Origin: Variovorax sp. WS11
GTDB lineage: Bacteria > Pseudomonadota > Gammaproteobacteria > Burkholderiales > Burkholderiaceae_C
Assembly: GCF_010499245.1 (NCBI RefSeq)
Contig: NZ_JAAGOW010000001.1
Location: 2,418,001-2,482,000 of the forward strand
Length of the DNA stretch: 64,000 nucleotides
Direction of reading: 5' to 3'
The notes under the pieces were generated by a model that saw only the letters and a list, made by a program, of their open reading frames with translations, did not search any database and had not been told where the DNA came from. A program made the translations under genes and the position numbers. Below are positions 42,785-51,710 of the stretch, one piece after another (positions within the stretch are counted from its first letter, which is position 1; each line of letters opens with the position of its first letter).

Positions 42785-44173
42785 ATGCCATTTCCCGTCA
42801 CGCAGAGGATGTCGGTCCCTGCGTTCCAGAGAGACATCATCGATCACTACTGGCCCAACCTGGACCAGGCCATCGCCGGCAACAACGCGCTGAAGACCAT
42901 CCCCTACGCGTACTTCCTGCCGTTCGACTATGCCGAGATCGGAGGCTTTCTTTCCGACCCGAGGCGGGTCGAGCGCTTCCTGGTCCCGCTGGAGCGCGAG
43001 ATCCGCGCCAAGCTCAAGTCGGGCATGACGCTGCCCGCCACGGCGGCAGCGGCCAAGCCGTACACGACGCCCAGCAAGTTCGCGAGTCCCGGCGTGTCTT
43101 CCGCCAACGCATACCTCAAGGCACACAAGCTGCTGTCGAACGCGCTGCGCAAGTTCGAGTCGGAATCCGGCTTCAACCACGAGAAGATCCAGAACGGAAA
43201 ATTCTTCGACGACGCCAAGACCGGTACGCTGTTCTCCACGGCCGCCACGGCCAACGCGAGCGGCCTAGTGAAGCGCATCACGCCGCAGGTCAAGGAAGGC
43301 GAAAAGTTTCGCGAACCCAAGCCGGCCGAGCTGGCCAAGGTCGCCCTGCCCAAAGGGGTGCCGACCGTCGTCGGCGACCTGGACGCACTGGCCTTCAATC
43401 CGCTGCTGCGCCACGGCTACCAGTTCAAGGACGTGGGCGCGGGCGCCTACCACGGCGAGTACACCCACCGCCTGCAGTGGTACGCCATCACGGCGGCCGC
43501 CGCAGTGCACGACATCTTCCTCTTCAACACGCCGCTCGACATCTACAAGAGCATGGGCTACCTCTCGGCCAAGGCGCCTGACACCGACGGCGGCGGAGTC
43601 ATCCCCAAGGGCAGCGCGCAGCAGCTGTGGATCTGGCAGGCGCTGTTCGACACGGCCGAGAACGCCGATCGCGCGGTAGCGCTCAAGACGCTGGCTTGCC
43701 AGGGCGGGTTGTCGGTCTACACCTGCCCGGAGAGCATGAACAAGGCGCTGATCAGCTCGGAGTTCCTGGAGCGCAACGCCTACGACGCGAACAACTGCGA
43801 CAACCTCTGGTGCCTGCGCATCCTGTTGGCCACGCGCTGGAAGAAGCGCTTCGACCAGAGCGAAGGCCTGGGCGGCCTCGGCGGCGTGGACAAGGTCAGC
43901 ACCCGCATGATGAACGACAAGACGGCCGCCGTGATCTCCTCGGCGTCGATGCAGAAGGAAGTGAAGAGCTACAAGGAGGTCACGGTTCCGAAGACCGTGT
44001 TCACCACGCCCGCGAATCAACAGCCGGGCGTGATGCCCATCAAGATCAAGACCGTGGTGAACGAAGTCAAGCGCGTGGAGACAGGGACCGCAATGCAGAC
44101 GAAGGAGATGCGGACCCTGCAGGATGCGGGATATGCGCTGGTCTGGTATCTGCGCAACGACGAGGTGCGCTGA
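42785..44173 (+). CDS. Unknown soluble protein, 462 residues
   Basis: No signal peptide and no transmembrane segment. About 1-140 is helical; 215-260 holds a well-ordered stretch (LAFNPLLRHGYQFKDVGAGAYHGEYTHRLQWYAI) in pieces, with possible catalytic His/Tyr; Cys at about 317, 325 and later (LACQGGLSVYTCPES, NNCDNLWC). The C-terminal part is again helical. GGAGGAG lies just before the ATG. I do not recognise the family; the His/Tyr-rich centre suggests an enzyme or effector rather than a structural protein. It is divergent from phospholipase C. Confidence 0.75.
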   Translation: MPFPVTQRMSVPAFQRDIIDHYWPNLDQAIAGNNALKTIPYAYFLPFDYAEIGGFLSDPRRVERFLVPLEREIRAKLKSGMTLPATAAAAKPYTTPSKFASPGVSSANAYLKAHKLLSNALRKFESESGFNHEKIQNGKFFDDAKTGTLFSTAATANASGLVKRITPQVKEGEKFREPKPAELAKVALPKGVPTVVGDLDALAFNPLLRHGYQFKDVGAGAYHGEYTHRLQWYAITAAAAVHDIFLFNTPLDIYKSMGYLSAKAPDTDGGGVIPKGSAQQLWIWQALFDTAENADRAVALKTLACQGGLSVYTCPESMNKALISSEFLERNAYDANNCDNLWCLRILLATRWKKRFDQSEGLGGLGGVDKVSTRMMNDKTAAVISSASMQKEVKSYKEVTVPKTVFTTPANQQPGVMPIKIKTVVNEVKRVETGTAMQTKEMRTLQDAGYALVWYLRNDEVR

Positions 44174-44174
44174 G

Positions 44175-45212
44175 TCAAAGGCGCGTCACGTCCATCACGG
44201 CGGCTGCGAAGGCTTCGGGTGCCTCCTGAGGCAGGTTGTGCCCGATGCCGCCGGTGATGTTCCGGTGCTGGTAGGGGCCCGAGAACTTCTTGGCGTAGGC
44301 GCTGGGTTCCGGGTGCGGTGCGCCGTTGGCGTCCCCTTCCAGGGTGATGGTCGGCACGCCGATGACCGGCGCCTGCGCAAGCCGCGTCTCCAGGTCGCCA
44401 TACTTCGCTTCGCCTTCCGCCAGGCCGAGCCGCCAGCGATAGTTGTGGACCACGATGCTCACGTGATCCGGGTTGTCGAAGGCCGTGGCGCTGCGTTCGA
44501 AGGTGGCGGCGTCGAAGGCCCACTTCGGCGATGCGATCCGCCAGATCAGTTTGGCGAACTCGTTGCGGTTCTTCTCGTAGCCCAGGCGGCCGCGCTCGGT
44601 GGCGAAGTAGTACTGGTACCACCACTGCAGTTCGGCCTCCGGCGGCAACGGGACCTTGCCGGCTTGCTGACTGCCGATCAGATAGCCGCTGACGGAGACC
44701 AGCGCGTTCACGCGCACCGGCCACAGCGCGGCCATGATGCAGGCCGTGCGCGCGCCCCAGTCGCAGCCTGCCACTGTTGCCTTGTCGATCTTCAGGGCAT
44801 CCATCAAGGCGATGATGTCGGCGGCGACCACGCTCTGCTGGCCGTTGCGGGGCGTCGTGTCCGAAAGGAAGCGGGTCTTGCCGTAGCCGCGCAGGTGCGG
44901 AACGATCACCCGATGGCCGGCCGCGGCCAGCAGCGGCGCGACGTCGACGTAGGTGTGAATGTCGTAAGGCCAGCCGTGCAGAAGAATCACGGGGGCGCCG
45001 TTGGCCGGGCCGGCTTCGAAGTACTCCACGTTGAGCACGCCGGCATCGACGCTCTTCAGGGGCTCGAGGCGCTTCTGCGGCGATGCGCGGCGCGTGTTCG
45101 CCGAATCGGTGGACTGTGCGAACGCGGGGCTGGCGGCAAGTTGAGAGGCCGCAACGCCGATCGCGGCGACGCCGAGGAACGAGCGCCTAGGCAAGTGGAA
45201 CGTGTCTGGCAT
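44175..45212 (-). CDS. Tat-exported alpha/beta-hydrolase (epoxide hydrolase/haloalkane dehalogenase-like)
   Basis: 345 residues. Twin-arginine signal LPRRSFLGVAAIGVAASQLA, then HGWPYDIHTY (oxyanion), the nucleophile elbow VAGCDWGARTA with Asp151 in place of Ser, and the late His in GGIGHNLPQE. An Asp nucleophile marks epoxide hydrolases, haloalkane dehalogenases and fluoroacetate dehalogenases. Exported via Tat to the periplasm. Its stop is next to that of the unknown gene at 42785 (convergent). Confidence 0.88.
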   Translation of the reverse strand: MPDTFHLPRRSFLGVAAIGVAASQLAASPAFAQSTDSANTRRASPQKRLEPLKSVDAGVLNVEYFEAGPANGAPVILLHGWPYDIHTYVDVAPLLAAAGHRVIVPHLRGYGKTRFLSDTTPRNGQQSVVAADIIALMDALKIDKATVAGCDWGARTACIMAALWPVRVNALVSVSGYLIGSQQAGKVPLPPEAELQWWYQYYFATERGRLGYEKNRNEFAKLIWRIASPKWAFDAATFERSATAFDNPDHVSIVVHNYRWRLGLAEGEAKYGDLETRLAQAPVIGVPTITLEGDANGAPHPEPSAYAKKFSGPYQHRNITGGIGHNLPQEAPEAFAAAVMDVTRL

Positions 45213-45439
45213 GGAAGGTCCTTCGTACGGGATGCAAGGGGGACTGGCGGAGCGAATTGTTGTGCCGGAACATGGCCTGGAGCGCAGCCTTTGTATGGCT
45301 GTGTATCCGGGCCGGTTTTCAGCACAATAAATTTCAGTTCGTGATCAGCCTGCCGGTCGGGACCGACGGCCTTGACCTGATGCCTCGCGCGTCGTCGGAC
45401 GCGAGATCCTGCCGAAGCCGCTCAGTCCGCTCTTGAAAG

Positions 45440-46402
45440 CTACCTGCTACCGAACGCAGCTCGAACTTCTTCGATCGTTCGTCTTGGGCTTTGGAGATGC
45501 GGATAGTGCCCAAGGTCGGGCAGAAGATGAAATTCCAGGCTTGCCTTCTTGGCAAACTCGACGCCCATTTGCTTGTCGATATAAAAATCCTTTTCACCCC
45601 AAATAAGCTTGACCGGCGTCTTGAGCCTGGCCAGGTTGAGCTCGAAGTAGTCCTGGTCACGGGTGAAATTCGAATAGTAGTGATAGAAGGCGTCAGCCGA
45701 TGTCATGTCGCCCTGATTCCATCCTCGCAACATGTCGTCCTTGAATTCTTGAGGAAGATCGAATTGCTCATCCTTCGGCAAACCTCTTCTGAACGCGTTT
45801 TCCAGGATTTCGTCGCGATTCTTGTTCAGGGCAGCGCGAACCAGGTCGGAAGACGGCTTCGACTTCAGATTCTGCAGGTTGTCCTGCATGTACTGAGGCC
45901 TGTTGAAAGGGGCGAAATCTCCAACGATCATCGACTTGGCAAGATTGGGGTCGTCCAAGGCAAGAAGAAGCGCCGGCAAGGAGCCAATGTCGGTGGCGTA
46001 GATGACCAGTCTTGATTTGTCGATGCCGGCCTTCTCGATGTACGCCTTCAAAACGCGCGCATAGTCCTTGGGCGCGTAAGAGAATTTATCGACAGGCGGT
46101 CTTGATGAAAGGCCAAATCCCGGCCAATCGAAGGCATGGACCTCGTAGTCTCGGGCGAGATCGGGTGCGATCTCCTTCCAGGCATAAACGGTCTCGGGAA
46201 ATCCATGCAGGAAGAGAACGACTCCTTTCGGTTTCGAGTTGTGAACGACCATCCTTCTGAGCTTGATGTCGGAATCGATTTGCAGGAAACCGATCTCCGT
46301 CTTCGGGTCCTGCTTGCGGGCATATAGAGCGCACCCGGCAAGAATCGAGAAGCCGAAGGCAAAAACGATGGCAACGAGCCTGGCTATGGGTAATTTCGAC
46401 AT
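45440..46402 (-). CDS. Alpha/beta-hydrolase lipoprotein, lower GC than neighbours
   Basis: 320 residues. The lipobox SILAGC gives lipidation at about Cys24. FLHGFPETVYAW is the oxyanion loop; the nucleophile elbow IYATDIGSLPALL has Asp138; the late His is in LPDLGHYPHLQSP. So it belongs with the Asp-nucleophile hydrolases like the gene at 44175. Codon use and base composition differ: for example 45721-45780 has 28 G/C of 60, while flanking genes are far richer. It may have been acquired by transfer. Confidence 0.8.
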   Translation of the reverse strand: MSKLPIARLVAIVFAFGFSILAGCALYARKQDPKTEIGFLQIDSDIKLRRMVVHNSKPKGVVLFLHGFPETVYAWKEIAPDLARDYEVHAFDWPGFGLSSRPPVDKFSYAPKDYARVLKAYIEKAGIDKSRLVIYATDIGSLPALLLALDDPNLAKSMIVGDFAPFNRPQYMQDNLQNLKSKPSSDLVRAALNKNRDEILENAFRRGLPKDEQFDLPQEFKDDMLRGWNQGDMTSADAFYHYYSNFTRDQDYFELNLARLKTPVKLIWGEKDFYIDKQMGVEFAKKASLEFHLLPDLGHYPHLQSPRRTIEEVRAAFGSR

Positions 46403-46476
46403 TTCACTGCTCCGTAGGGTCTCTGGCAGGAGCGCGCGAGCGGAAGTGGCTTCCCCTCGCGCGCTCACGTAGGCGT

Positions 46477-47130
46477 TCAGGTCGGAAGCGATTCGCCAGT
46501 CTGCTCAGCGAAGACATGGTCGGCATACCAATCGGGCCAGTTGACGTCGTACTGCCCACCCATGCGCTTCTCATGTTCTCCATGCGCGACGGAAGCCCGC
46601 CGGAGCGCGACAACCAGCTCCGCGCGAGAGGCGAATGTCACGGCGTCCGTGTCGACACGGCCCGGCAAGCGCGACGTGACCTCCTGCAGCAGCCATCCGT
46701 TGCCGTCCGGGTCGCTGAACGCGGCATAGGAGGAGTACGTGCGGCGGGTCGGGTGCGGCCCGGTCCCGGGCACCTCTCCCGGCGCGCGGTGGAAGATGTC
46801 GCCGATCTCGATGCCTCGCCGGGCCACGTCGGCCCGCGCCGCTTCGATGTCCGACACCGCGAGAAAGAGTCCCTGAACGGAGCCCGGCGCCGCCGAAGAG
46901 ATGCCCTTGCCGACATGCACCGAGGATGAAGAGCCCGGCGGCGTGAACTGCAGGACGTGGAACCCTTCGCCCTGGACGTCGGCGTCGAGCCGCCAGCCGA
47001 GGCTTTCATAGAAGCGCTTGGCGCGCTCGACGTCGGAGACGGGGAGGGTGACGACTTCCAGCTTCATGTCGAACCGCGGCAGGTCGGCGGTGTTCTGGTT
47101 GCTGGCTTCGGGTTGGTGGATGACGCTCAT
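46477..47130 (-). CDS. VOC-family (glyoxalase-like) protein with extra C-terminal part
   Basis: 217 residues. About 20-165 is one vicinal-oxygen-chelate domain with two beta-alpha-beta halves: KLEVVTLPVSDVERAKRFYESLGW, then YAAFSDPDGNGWLLQEVTSR with the last metal Glu. The C-terminal 50 residues (PGRVDTDAVTFASRAEL, then a Trp-rich tail NWPDWYADHVFAE) are an addition typical of one plant- and soil-bacterial subgroup. Enzyme reaction unknown; could act in dioxygenase or detoxification steps. Confidence 0.85.
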   Translation of the reverse strand: MSVIHQPEASNQNTADLPRFDMKLEVVTLPVSDVERAKRFYESLGWRLDADVQGEGFHVLQFTPPGSSSSVHVGKGISSAAPGSVQGLFLAVSDIEAARADVARRGIEIGDIFHRAPGEVPGTGPHPTRRTYSSYAAFSDPDGNGWLLQEVTSRLPGRVDTDAVTFASRAELVVALRRASVAHGEHEKRMGGQYDVNWPDWYADHVFAEQTGESLPT

Positions 47131-47179
47131 GTGTAGCTCCTTGGATAGTGGTGGGTTCGAACGGGTGGAAATGCTGCGG

Positions 47180-47647
47180 TCAGTGCTTGTGGGAGATGGC
47201 GGCCGCTCCCGGCTGCGTCGGCACCGTCACGGTGATCGTTTCGCTGGTCAAGATCTTGTGGACCGGATCGGCCACTTCGATCAGCATCTTGTGCACGCCC
47301 GGCTCCAGGCCAACGACGATGATCGGATCGCCGCTCGTGTGAGCCCACGTGCCGGGCCGGTCGTCGACCGTCACGTGCAGATGCCCCACACGCGGCGACA
47401 CCTCCAGCGCGCCCATGCCGAAGACCGGAATGACCCGCACGTTCTCGGTCCGGTACTGGAGGATGACGACGCCCCGAGCCAAAGGATCAGCCAGCGGCGG
47501 GTACACGACGAGCTTGGGCGGCGCTTCCGCTGCGAGCGGAAGCACGGCTGCGGGACGGCCGGCCTCGGTGGCCGTCTGCGCCACGGCTGTGAGGCAGAAA
47601 ATCGCGCCGGCGGCGGCGACGGCAACGTGCTTGAAGAGGGATCGCAT
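47180..47647 (-). CDS. DUF6130-type exported protein
   Basis: 155 residues. Signal peptide (FKHVAVAAAGAIFCLTAVAQ) then a beta-sandwich: KLVVYPPLADPLARGVVILQYR, LEVSPRVGHLHVTVDDRPGTWAH and GLEPGVHKMLIEVADPVHK. Family of unknown function (DUF6130), often next to cupin genes as here (47754). His-rich (GHLHVTV and a terminal SHKH), so metal contact is possible but not shown. Confidence 0.8.
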   Translation of the reverse strand: MRSLFKHVAVAAAGAIFCLTAVAQTATEAGRPAAVLPLAAEAPPKLVVYPPLADPLARGVVILQYRTENVRVIPVFGMGALEVSPRVGHLHVTVDDRPGTWAHTSGDPIIVVGLEPGVHKMLIEVADPVHKILTSETITVTVPTQPGAAAISHKH

Positions 47648-47753
47648 GGTGTTGTCTCCTTGTGGGTAGCGCGTGCCGGCTGCGCGCTGCATGAACTGGC
47701 GTCTCGGTGGCCGGCCGTCGAGTGACTGAATCAGGGGGCGTTCTTCGGCGCGC

Positions 47754-48146
47754 TCACTTGACCACGACGAGCGGCTTTCCCTTGTCGACGAGGTAAGTGG
47801 CCAGCTCCGATGCCTTGCCGCTGCCCACGTTCCTTGCCGCGTGCGCCGCGCCGGCCGGGATGAACAGGGAGTCGCCGGCCTTGAGCGTGACCGGCGGTTT
47901 GCCTTCGAACTGGTATTCCAGCGTGCCTTCCAGCACATAGGCGATCTCCTCGCCCGGATGCGTGTGCATGCCGAACGAGGCCCCGGGGCCGAAGTCGACA
48001 CGCACCTGGATGGCCTCGCGTCCCGGCGTGGCGAGGTCGTGCCGGACGACTTCGGTGCGCCCGATGGCGGGCTGTTGGGCTTGGGCCAGTGTCAAGCCGT
48101 TTACGGCAATCAGCAGTGCTGCTGCGAGGATGCGTGTCGCTTTCAT
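47754..48146 (-). CDS. Exported cupin-domain protein
   Basis: 130 residues. Signal peptide ending at ALAQAQ (about 24), then one cupin barrel with the metal motif GMHTHPGEEIAYVLEGTLEYQFEG and the second motif SLFIPAGAAHAARNVG. Periplasmic single-domain cupins of this type often handle small reactive compounds. AAGGAAG precedes the ATG. It is divergent from the haem peroxidase; the gap has a perfect inverted repeat. Confidence 0.88.
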   Translation of the reverse strand: MKATRILAAALLIAVNGLTLAQAQQPAIGRTEVVRHDLATPGREAIQVRVDFGPGASFGMHTHPGEEIAYVLEGTLEYQFEGKPPVTLKAGDSLFIPAGAAHAARNVGSGKASELATYLVDKGKPLVVVK

Positions 48147-48251
48147 ATGACTTCCTTCGTGGTTGAGATCGAACAAGAAACGATGGATGTATTGAAAGCG
48201 GCGTTCGTATCCGTGATTTGTCGAACGGCGGCCGATTTGCGTTCCGGTGTG

Positions 48252-48284
48252 TTTGTACGCCTGCTAGACACAGTGGCGTACAAA
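48252..48284. promoter_or_regulatory. Perfect 10-bp inverted repeat between divergent cupin and haem peroxidase genes
   Basis: TTTGTACGCC at 48252-48261 and GGCGTACAAA at 48275-48284, a 13-base spacer between them. No other feature explains it. A dyad of this kind between divergent genes is a likely regulator-binding site; which regulator is unknown. Confidence 0.6.
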
Positions 48285-48394
48285 ACTGGCGGCCTGGATC
48301 CACATCCATAGTGCGGGGGATGTGCCGACGCACGTCCGGGACGTACCTTCGCTGCTCGCATCTGGTCAACGTATTGCAAGCAAAGGAGAAGACG

Positions 48395-50065
48395 ATGATG
48401 GGACAACGTGGACGTCATGGCCGGGAGAGCTATCTCATCGGTACGAAGCTGGTCACCATGCAGGAGGACGGAACGCCCAAGTGCGCGGAAGCCAGCACGC
48501 TAGATCTGTCGACACAGTTCCGCTTCTCGCACTTCGCCGGCGACGGGGTGGTGGGCACACCGCTGCATATCGAGCTGCTGGCCGGCGTGGCCGCAAAGAT
48601 GACCAGCACGGCCAATCAACCCAAGGCCGGCGACATCCCGGCCGGCTACACCTACCTCGGGCAGTTCGTCGATCACGACATGACGCTGGATCCGACGCAG
48701 CTGGACATCAACGCCACGCCCATCAGGGACCTGCAGTCGCTGCGTTCACCGACGCTCGACCTGGACAGCCTCTATGGCCGAGGCCCGGATCTCGATCCGG
48801 ACATCTACGAAGCCGACAAGCTTCACATCAAGACGCATGCACCCTTTCCCGTGCCTGGCATCCCGGCACTGGCCGCGCAAAAGGGCTTCGACCTGCCGCG
48901 CAGGCAAGTCGACAGCGCCGCCGGGCCTGCCAGGCAGGCACTCATTCCGGATGGCCGGAACGACGAGAACCTGGCCGTCGCCCAGGTGCACCTCGCGTTC
49001 ATTCGATTCCACAACCGCGTGGTGGACGACCTGATCGCCAGCGGCAGCCCCAGCGCGGGCTTGTTCGAGCGGGCCCAGGAAAAGGTCGTCTTGCACTACC
49101 AGTTCCTCCTGAGAACCGACTATCTTCCGCGCATCGCCAAGAAGGCGGTGGTCGACGATGTCTACGACAACGGCCGCAAGGTCTTCGAAGTGGACGGAGA
49201 CCCTTTCAATGCCACCATGCCGGTCGAGTTCTCGGGCGCGGCGTTCCGTCTGGGCCACAGCATGATCCGTGGGGGTTACAGCTGGAACAGCATCTTTCCG
49301 GGGTTCCGGGACGGCCACATCTTCCGGCTCTTCCGCTTCAGCGGCACCAGCGGCACGCTGCTGCCGACCCAGCACCCGCCCGGCAGCCAGGAAGATATCG
49401 ACAACCTGGAGAGCGGCCCGTTCGGCACCGCCCTGCCGAGCAACTGGGTGGCCGATTGGCCTCGTCTGTTCGACTTCGCGAAGATTCCCGACGCGGAGGG
49501 TGCGCGAGCTCCGAACGAATTCAACTTTGCGGCGTTCATGGACACGACGCTGGTGAACCCGCTGGAGTCGCTTCCGGCCGGCTCGTTCGGCGCGACCAGC
49601 TCCGTGGCCAGCAAGCGCAATCTTGCCTTCCGCAACATGGTCCGGGGCAACATGCTCGGCCTGCCCAGCGGCGAGCAGTTGTTCGATGTCATGAGCCAGC
49701 TGGGCCTGGACGTGGATCCGCTCTCGGAATCCGACATCAACAACGGAACCGGTACGCCGAACGTGGGTGTCGTGCTGACCAAGGCCGACATCCCGCGCCT
49801 GGACGAGATGAAGGGCAAGACACCGCTGTGGTTCTACATTCTTCGGGAGGCGGAATTCGGCAGCGGCAAGCTCGCCGGCGTGGGCGCCCGGATCGTCGCC
49901 GAGACCTTCCATCGTGCGATGCAGGCCTCGAAGATCTCGCTGCTCAACCGCCCATTCCAGGTCGAGTTCGGCCCGGGCAAGGGCAGCAATCGCTTCGAGA
50001 TGCCCGACCTGCTCTTTTATGCCTACGACGGCGATCCGAAGAAGCTCAATCCGACGAAAGACTAA
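48395..50065 (+). CDS. Haem peroxidase (animal-type, peroxidase/cyclooxygenase superfamily)
   Basis: 556 residues, cytoplasmic in appearance. The distal His is in YLGQFVDHDMTLDP and the proximal His is in FSGAAFRLGHSMIRGGYSW; the Arg of the distal site lies in ENLAVAQVHLAFIRFHN. This superfamily oxidises halides or organics with H2O2. AAAGGAGAA precedes the ATG. The gene ends at a TAA (50063-50065) into which the IS element has inserted; the stop itself is retained as part of the target duplication. Confidence 0.9.
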   Translation: MMGQRGRHGRESYLIGTKLVTMQEDGTPKCAEASTLDLSTQFRFSHFAGDGVVGTPLHIELLAGVAAKMTSTANQPKAGDIPAGYTYLGQFVDHDMTLDPTQLDINATPIRDLQSLRSPTLDLDSLYGRGPDLDPDIYEADKLHIKTHAPFPVPGIPALAAQKGFDLPRRQVDSAAGPARQALIPDGRNDENLAVAQVHLAFIRFHNRVVDDLIASGSPSAGLFERAQEKVVLHYQFLLRTDYLPRIAKKAVVDDVYDNGRKVFEVDGDPFNATMPVEFSGAAFRLGHSMIRGGYSWNSIFPGFRDGHIFRLFRFSGTSGTLLPTQHPPGSQEDIDNLESGPFGTALPSNWVADWPRLFDFAKIPDAEGARAPNEFNFAAFMDTTLVNPLESLPAGSFGATSSVASKRNLAFRNMVRGNMLGLPSGEQLFDVMSQLGLDVDPLSESDINNGTGTPNVGVVLTKADIPRLDEMKGKTPLWFYILREAEFGSGKLAGVGARIVAETFHRAMQASKISLLNRPFQVEFGPGKGSNRFEMPDLLFYAYDGDPKKLNPTKD

Positions 50066-50069
50066 GAGC

Positions 50070-50498
50070 TTATCCGTAAATTATGTTGACATCGGTAGGC
50101 ACCTTGCGGAAGGCGATGATGGCGGCGGCGAGATGGTTGAGCGCGACGAAGCTGCGCTCGAGTTTCTCGTAGCGCACGAGCAACTTGCGGAAGCGGTTGA
50201 ACCAGCTATGGCAGACCTCGACGACCCAGCGCCGCGCCTTCTTGTTTGGATCGCGCTGCTTGATGTCGGCTTCGGTGCGTCGACCAACGACGTGCGGGAT
50301 GTAGCCGTGGTCCTCGATGGTGCGAAGGTGCCCGGCTCCCCGGTAGCCCGCGTCGGCGCACAGATGCTTGTGTCGCCGATGTCGTGGATCCTTGCGCCTG
50401 ACGACGATGGTGGTGAGTACGTCGTCAAGCCGCTTGCAGTCATGGACGTTGGCCCCGGTCACGACGAGCGACAACGGGACGCCACGGCCGTCCACCAA
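50070..50498 (-). CDS. IS5-family transposase, C-terminal part (orfB)
   Basis: 142 residues with the DDE catalytic region: VDGRGVPLSLVVTGANVHD (the first Asp block), DAGYRGAGHL (the second Asp) and the terminal Glu region RRWVVEVCHSWFNRFRKL. Its stop lies in the terminal repeat. It is joined to the first frame by a shift at the A7 run in the transcript (T7 at 50517-50523 on the given strand), either programmed slippage or a sequencing error. Confidence 0.88.
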   Translation of the reverse strand: MVDGRGVPLSLVVTGANVHDCKRLDDVLTTIVVRRKDPRHRRHKHLCADAGYRGAGHLRTIEDHGYIPHVVGRRTEADIKQRDPNKKARRWVVEVCHSWFNRFRKLLVRYEKLERSFVALNHLAAAIIAFRKVPTDVNIIYG

Positions 50499-50928
50499 CA
50501 GGTGGCGCTTGCTGCCTTTTTTTCCCCCGATCCGTCGGGTTGCGGCCGACGGCTTCCTGTGCCAGCGGCGCCTTCATCATCGCGCCGTCAACGCTCTGCC
50601 AGCGCCAGGCAATGCCCTCCATCTGGTCGTACTCGGCTAGGCCCGCCTTCCACAAGTCTTCGAAGAAGCCGGCAGCTTCCCACTCAAGGAATCGCTTGTG
50701 AACGGCGCTTGCGCTGCCGAAGCGTTCCTTGGGCAGCGCCTTCCACTGGCAACCGGTGCGCAGCACGTAGACGATCGCCTCGAACACCAGTCGAGCCGGC
50801 TTTGGCGGCCGGCCAGCCCCAGGCTTGCGCACATAGATCTTGTCCGCCGCCGAGCGCGCGGGGATCAGCGGCTCCACCCGCTGCCAGAACTCATCGGTCA
50901 CTACCCATGACTCAACACGTTTCGCCAA
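50440..50928 (-). CDS. IS5-family transposase, N-terminal part (orfA)
   Basis: 162 residues from a TTG: WVVTDEFWQRVEPLIPARS, then GAGRPPKPARLVFEAIVYVLRTGCQWKALPKE and HKRFLEWEAAGFFEDLW, the N-terminal domain of IS5/IS1182-type transposases. It runs into the A7 run and then reads an unrelated tail. Skipping one A continues into orfB without a gap. Confidence 0.85.
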   Translation of the reverse strand: MAKRVESWVVTDEFWQRVEPLIPARSAADKIYVRKPGAGRPPKPARLVFEAIVYVLRTGCQWKALPKERFGSASAVHKRFLEWEAAGFFEDLWKAGLAEYDQMEGIAWRWQSVDGAMMKAPLAQEAVGRNPTDRGKKRQQAPPVGGRPWRPVVARRDRGQRP

Positions 50929-51146
50929 GATCTCGATCCAGCACCGCGCCCAATGCGGCTCAGATCGATAGTTTACCTATTTACGGATAAGCTCTAAGAA
51001 GCGGACCGGGCCCTCAGTTCACGACGACAAAGCGGATCGGCACTTCCCGCCAGAGCGCTGTGCAGGCGATCAACAGCGCCATGGTCGCGCCTGCTGCGAC
51101 CGACTTGCCGATCGCAGCACACCGCTTTCGGATGTCCCGCAGCAAA

Positions 51147-51596
51147 ATGTCGGGCCCAACGACAACCTGCCGCGTTCGAATGCTAACCACCGTCGCTCCG
51201 TTCGCCACCATCGTCATTCTCCTTGTCTGGATGGGTTTCTTCATGTTCGGCTCGTTGCCGCTGATGATCCTGAAGCACGATACGCCCCTGGACGCTCGTT
51301 TTATCCGCGGCCTTTTCGATGTGTACTACAAGGCCGTGATGGTGACGGCCGCCGCCGGCGCGCTGACCCACACAGTTTCCGAACGTCCCGTCATTGCCAT
51401 GGGAATGGCAGGCATCGCCTTGATCGCGTTCGCCAGCAGCCGGGGCATTCTCTCGCGCATGGACCGGCTGCGCGAAGCAATGACTGGGACCGACACGACC
51501 CGTATCCGCCGGTTTCGCTGGCTCCATGTGTGGGGCATGGTCCTCAACGTTGCGCAGCTGGTTCTGATCTGCATCGGGATGGTCAAGGCGCTTTGA
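51147..51596 (+). CDS. Small integral membrane protein, unknown
   Basis: 149 residues with about four membrane segments (VAPFATIVILLVWMGFFMFG, ALTHTVSERPVIAMGMAGIALIAF and VWGMVLNVAQLVLICIGMVKAL, in pieces). The N-terminus is uncertain: in-frame ATGs lie at 51132, 51147 and 51180, none with a clear ribosome site. It lies directly after the IS element and may be altered by it. Function unknown. Confidence 0.5.
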   Translation: MSGPTTTCRVRMLTTVAPFATIVILLVWMGFFMFGSLPLMILKHDTPLDARFIRGLFDVYYKAVMVTAAAGALTHTVSERPVIAMGMAGIALIAFASSRGILSRMDRLREAMTGTDTTRIRRFRWLHVWGMVLNVAQLVLICIGMVKAL

Positions 51597-51710
51597 ACGG
51601 CTTGCAAGCAGTCTGCGCGATGGCCCGCCTCGCCCGACATGACGCGGGTCGCCTGCGGGCTTGCACTTCAGGTTGGCCATACTATGGCCCCCAGAACAGA
51701 GGAGCCAGAG

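Larger units (their letters stand above)
50066..50994 (-). mobile_element. IS5-family insertion sequence (IS427-like) of 929 bp
   Basis: Perfect 17-base terminal inverted repeats AGAGCTTATCCGTAAAT at 50065-50081 and its inverse at 50979-50995, if one flanking base is counted. With the element taken as 50066-50994 the 3-base TAA on each side (50063-50065 and 50995-50997) is a target duplication. Two overlapping transposase frames lie within on the minus strand. Ends and duplication are intact, so the insertion is recent. Confidence 0.9.

Noticed and set aside
51014..51244. Short minus-strand frame with SVAAGATMALLIACTALW just after the IS element
   Set aside because: Membrane-like and possibly a remnant, but too short and overlapping a better plus-strand candidate.
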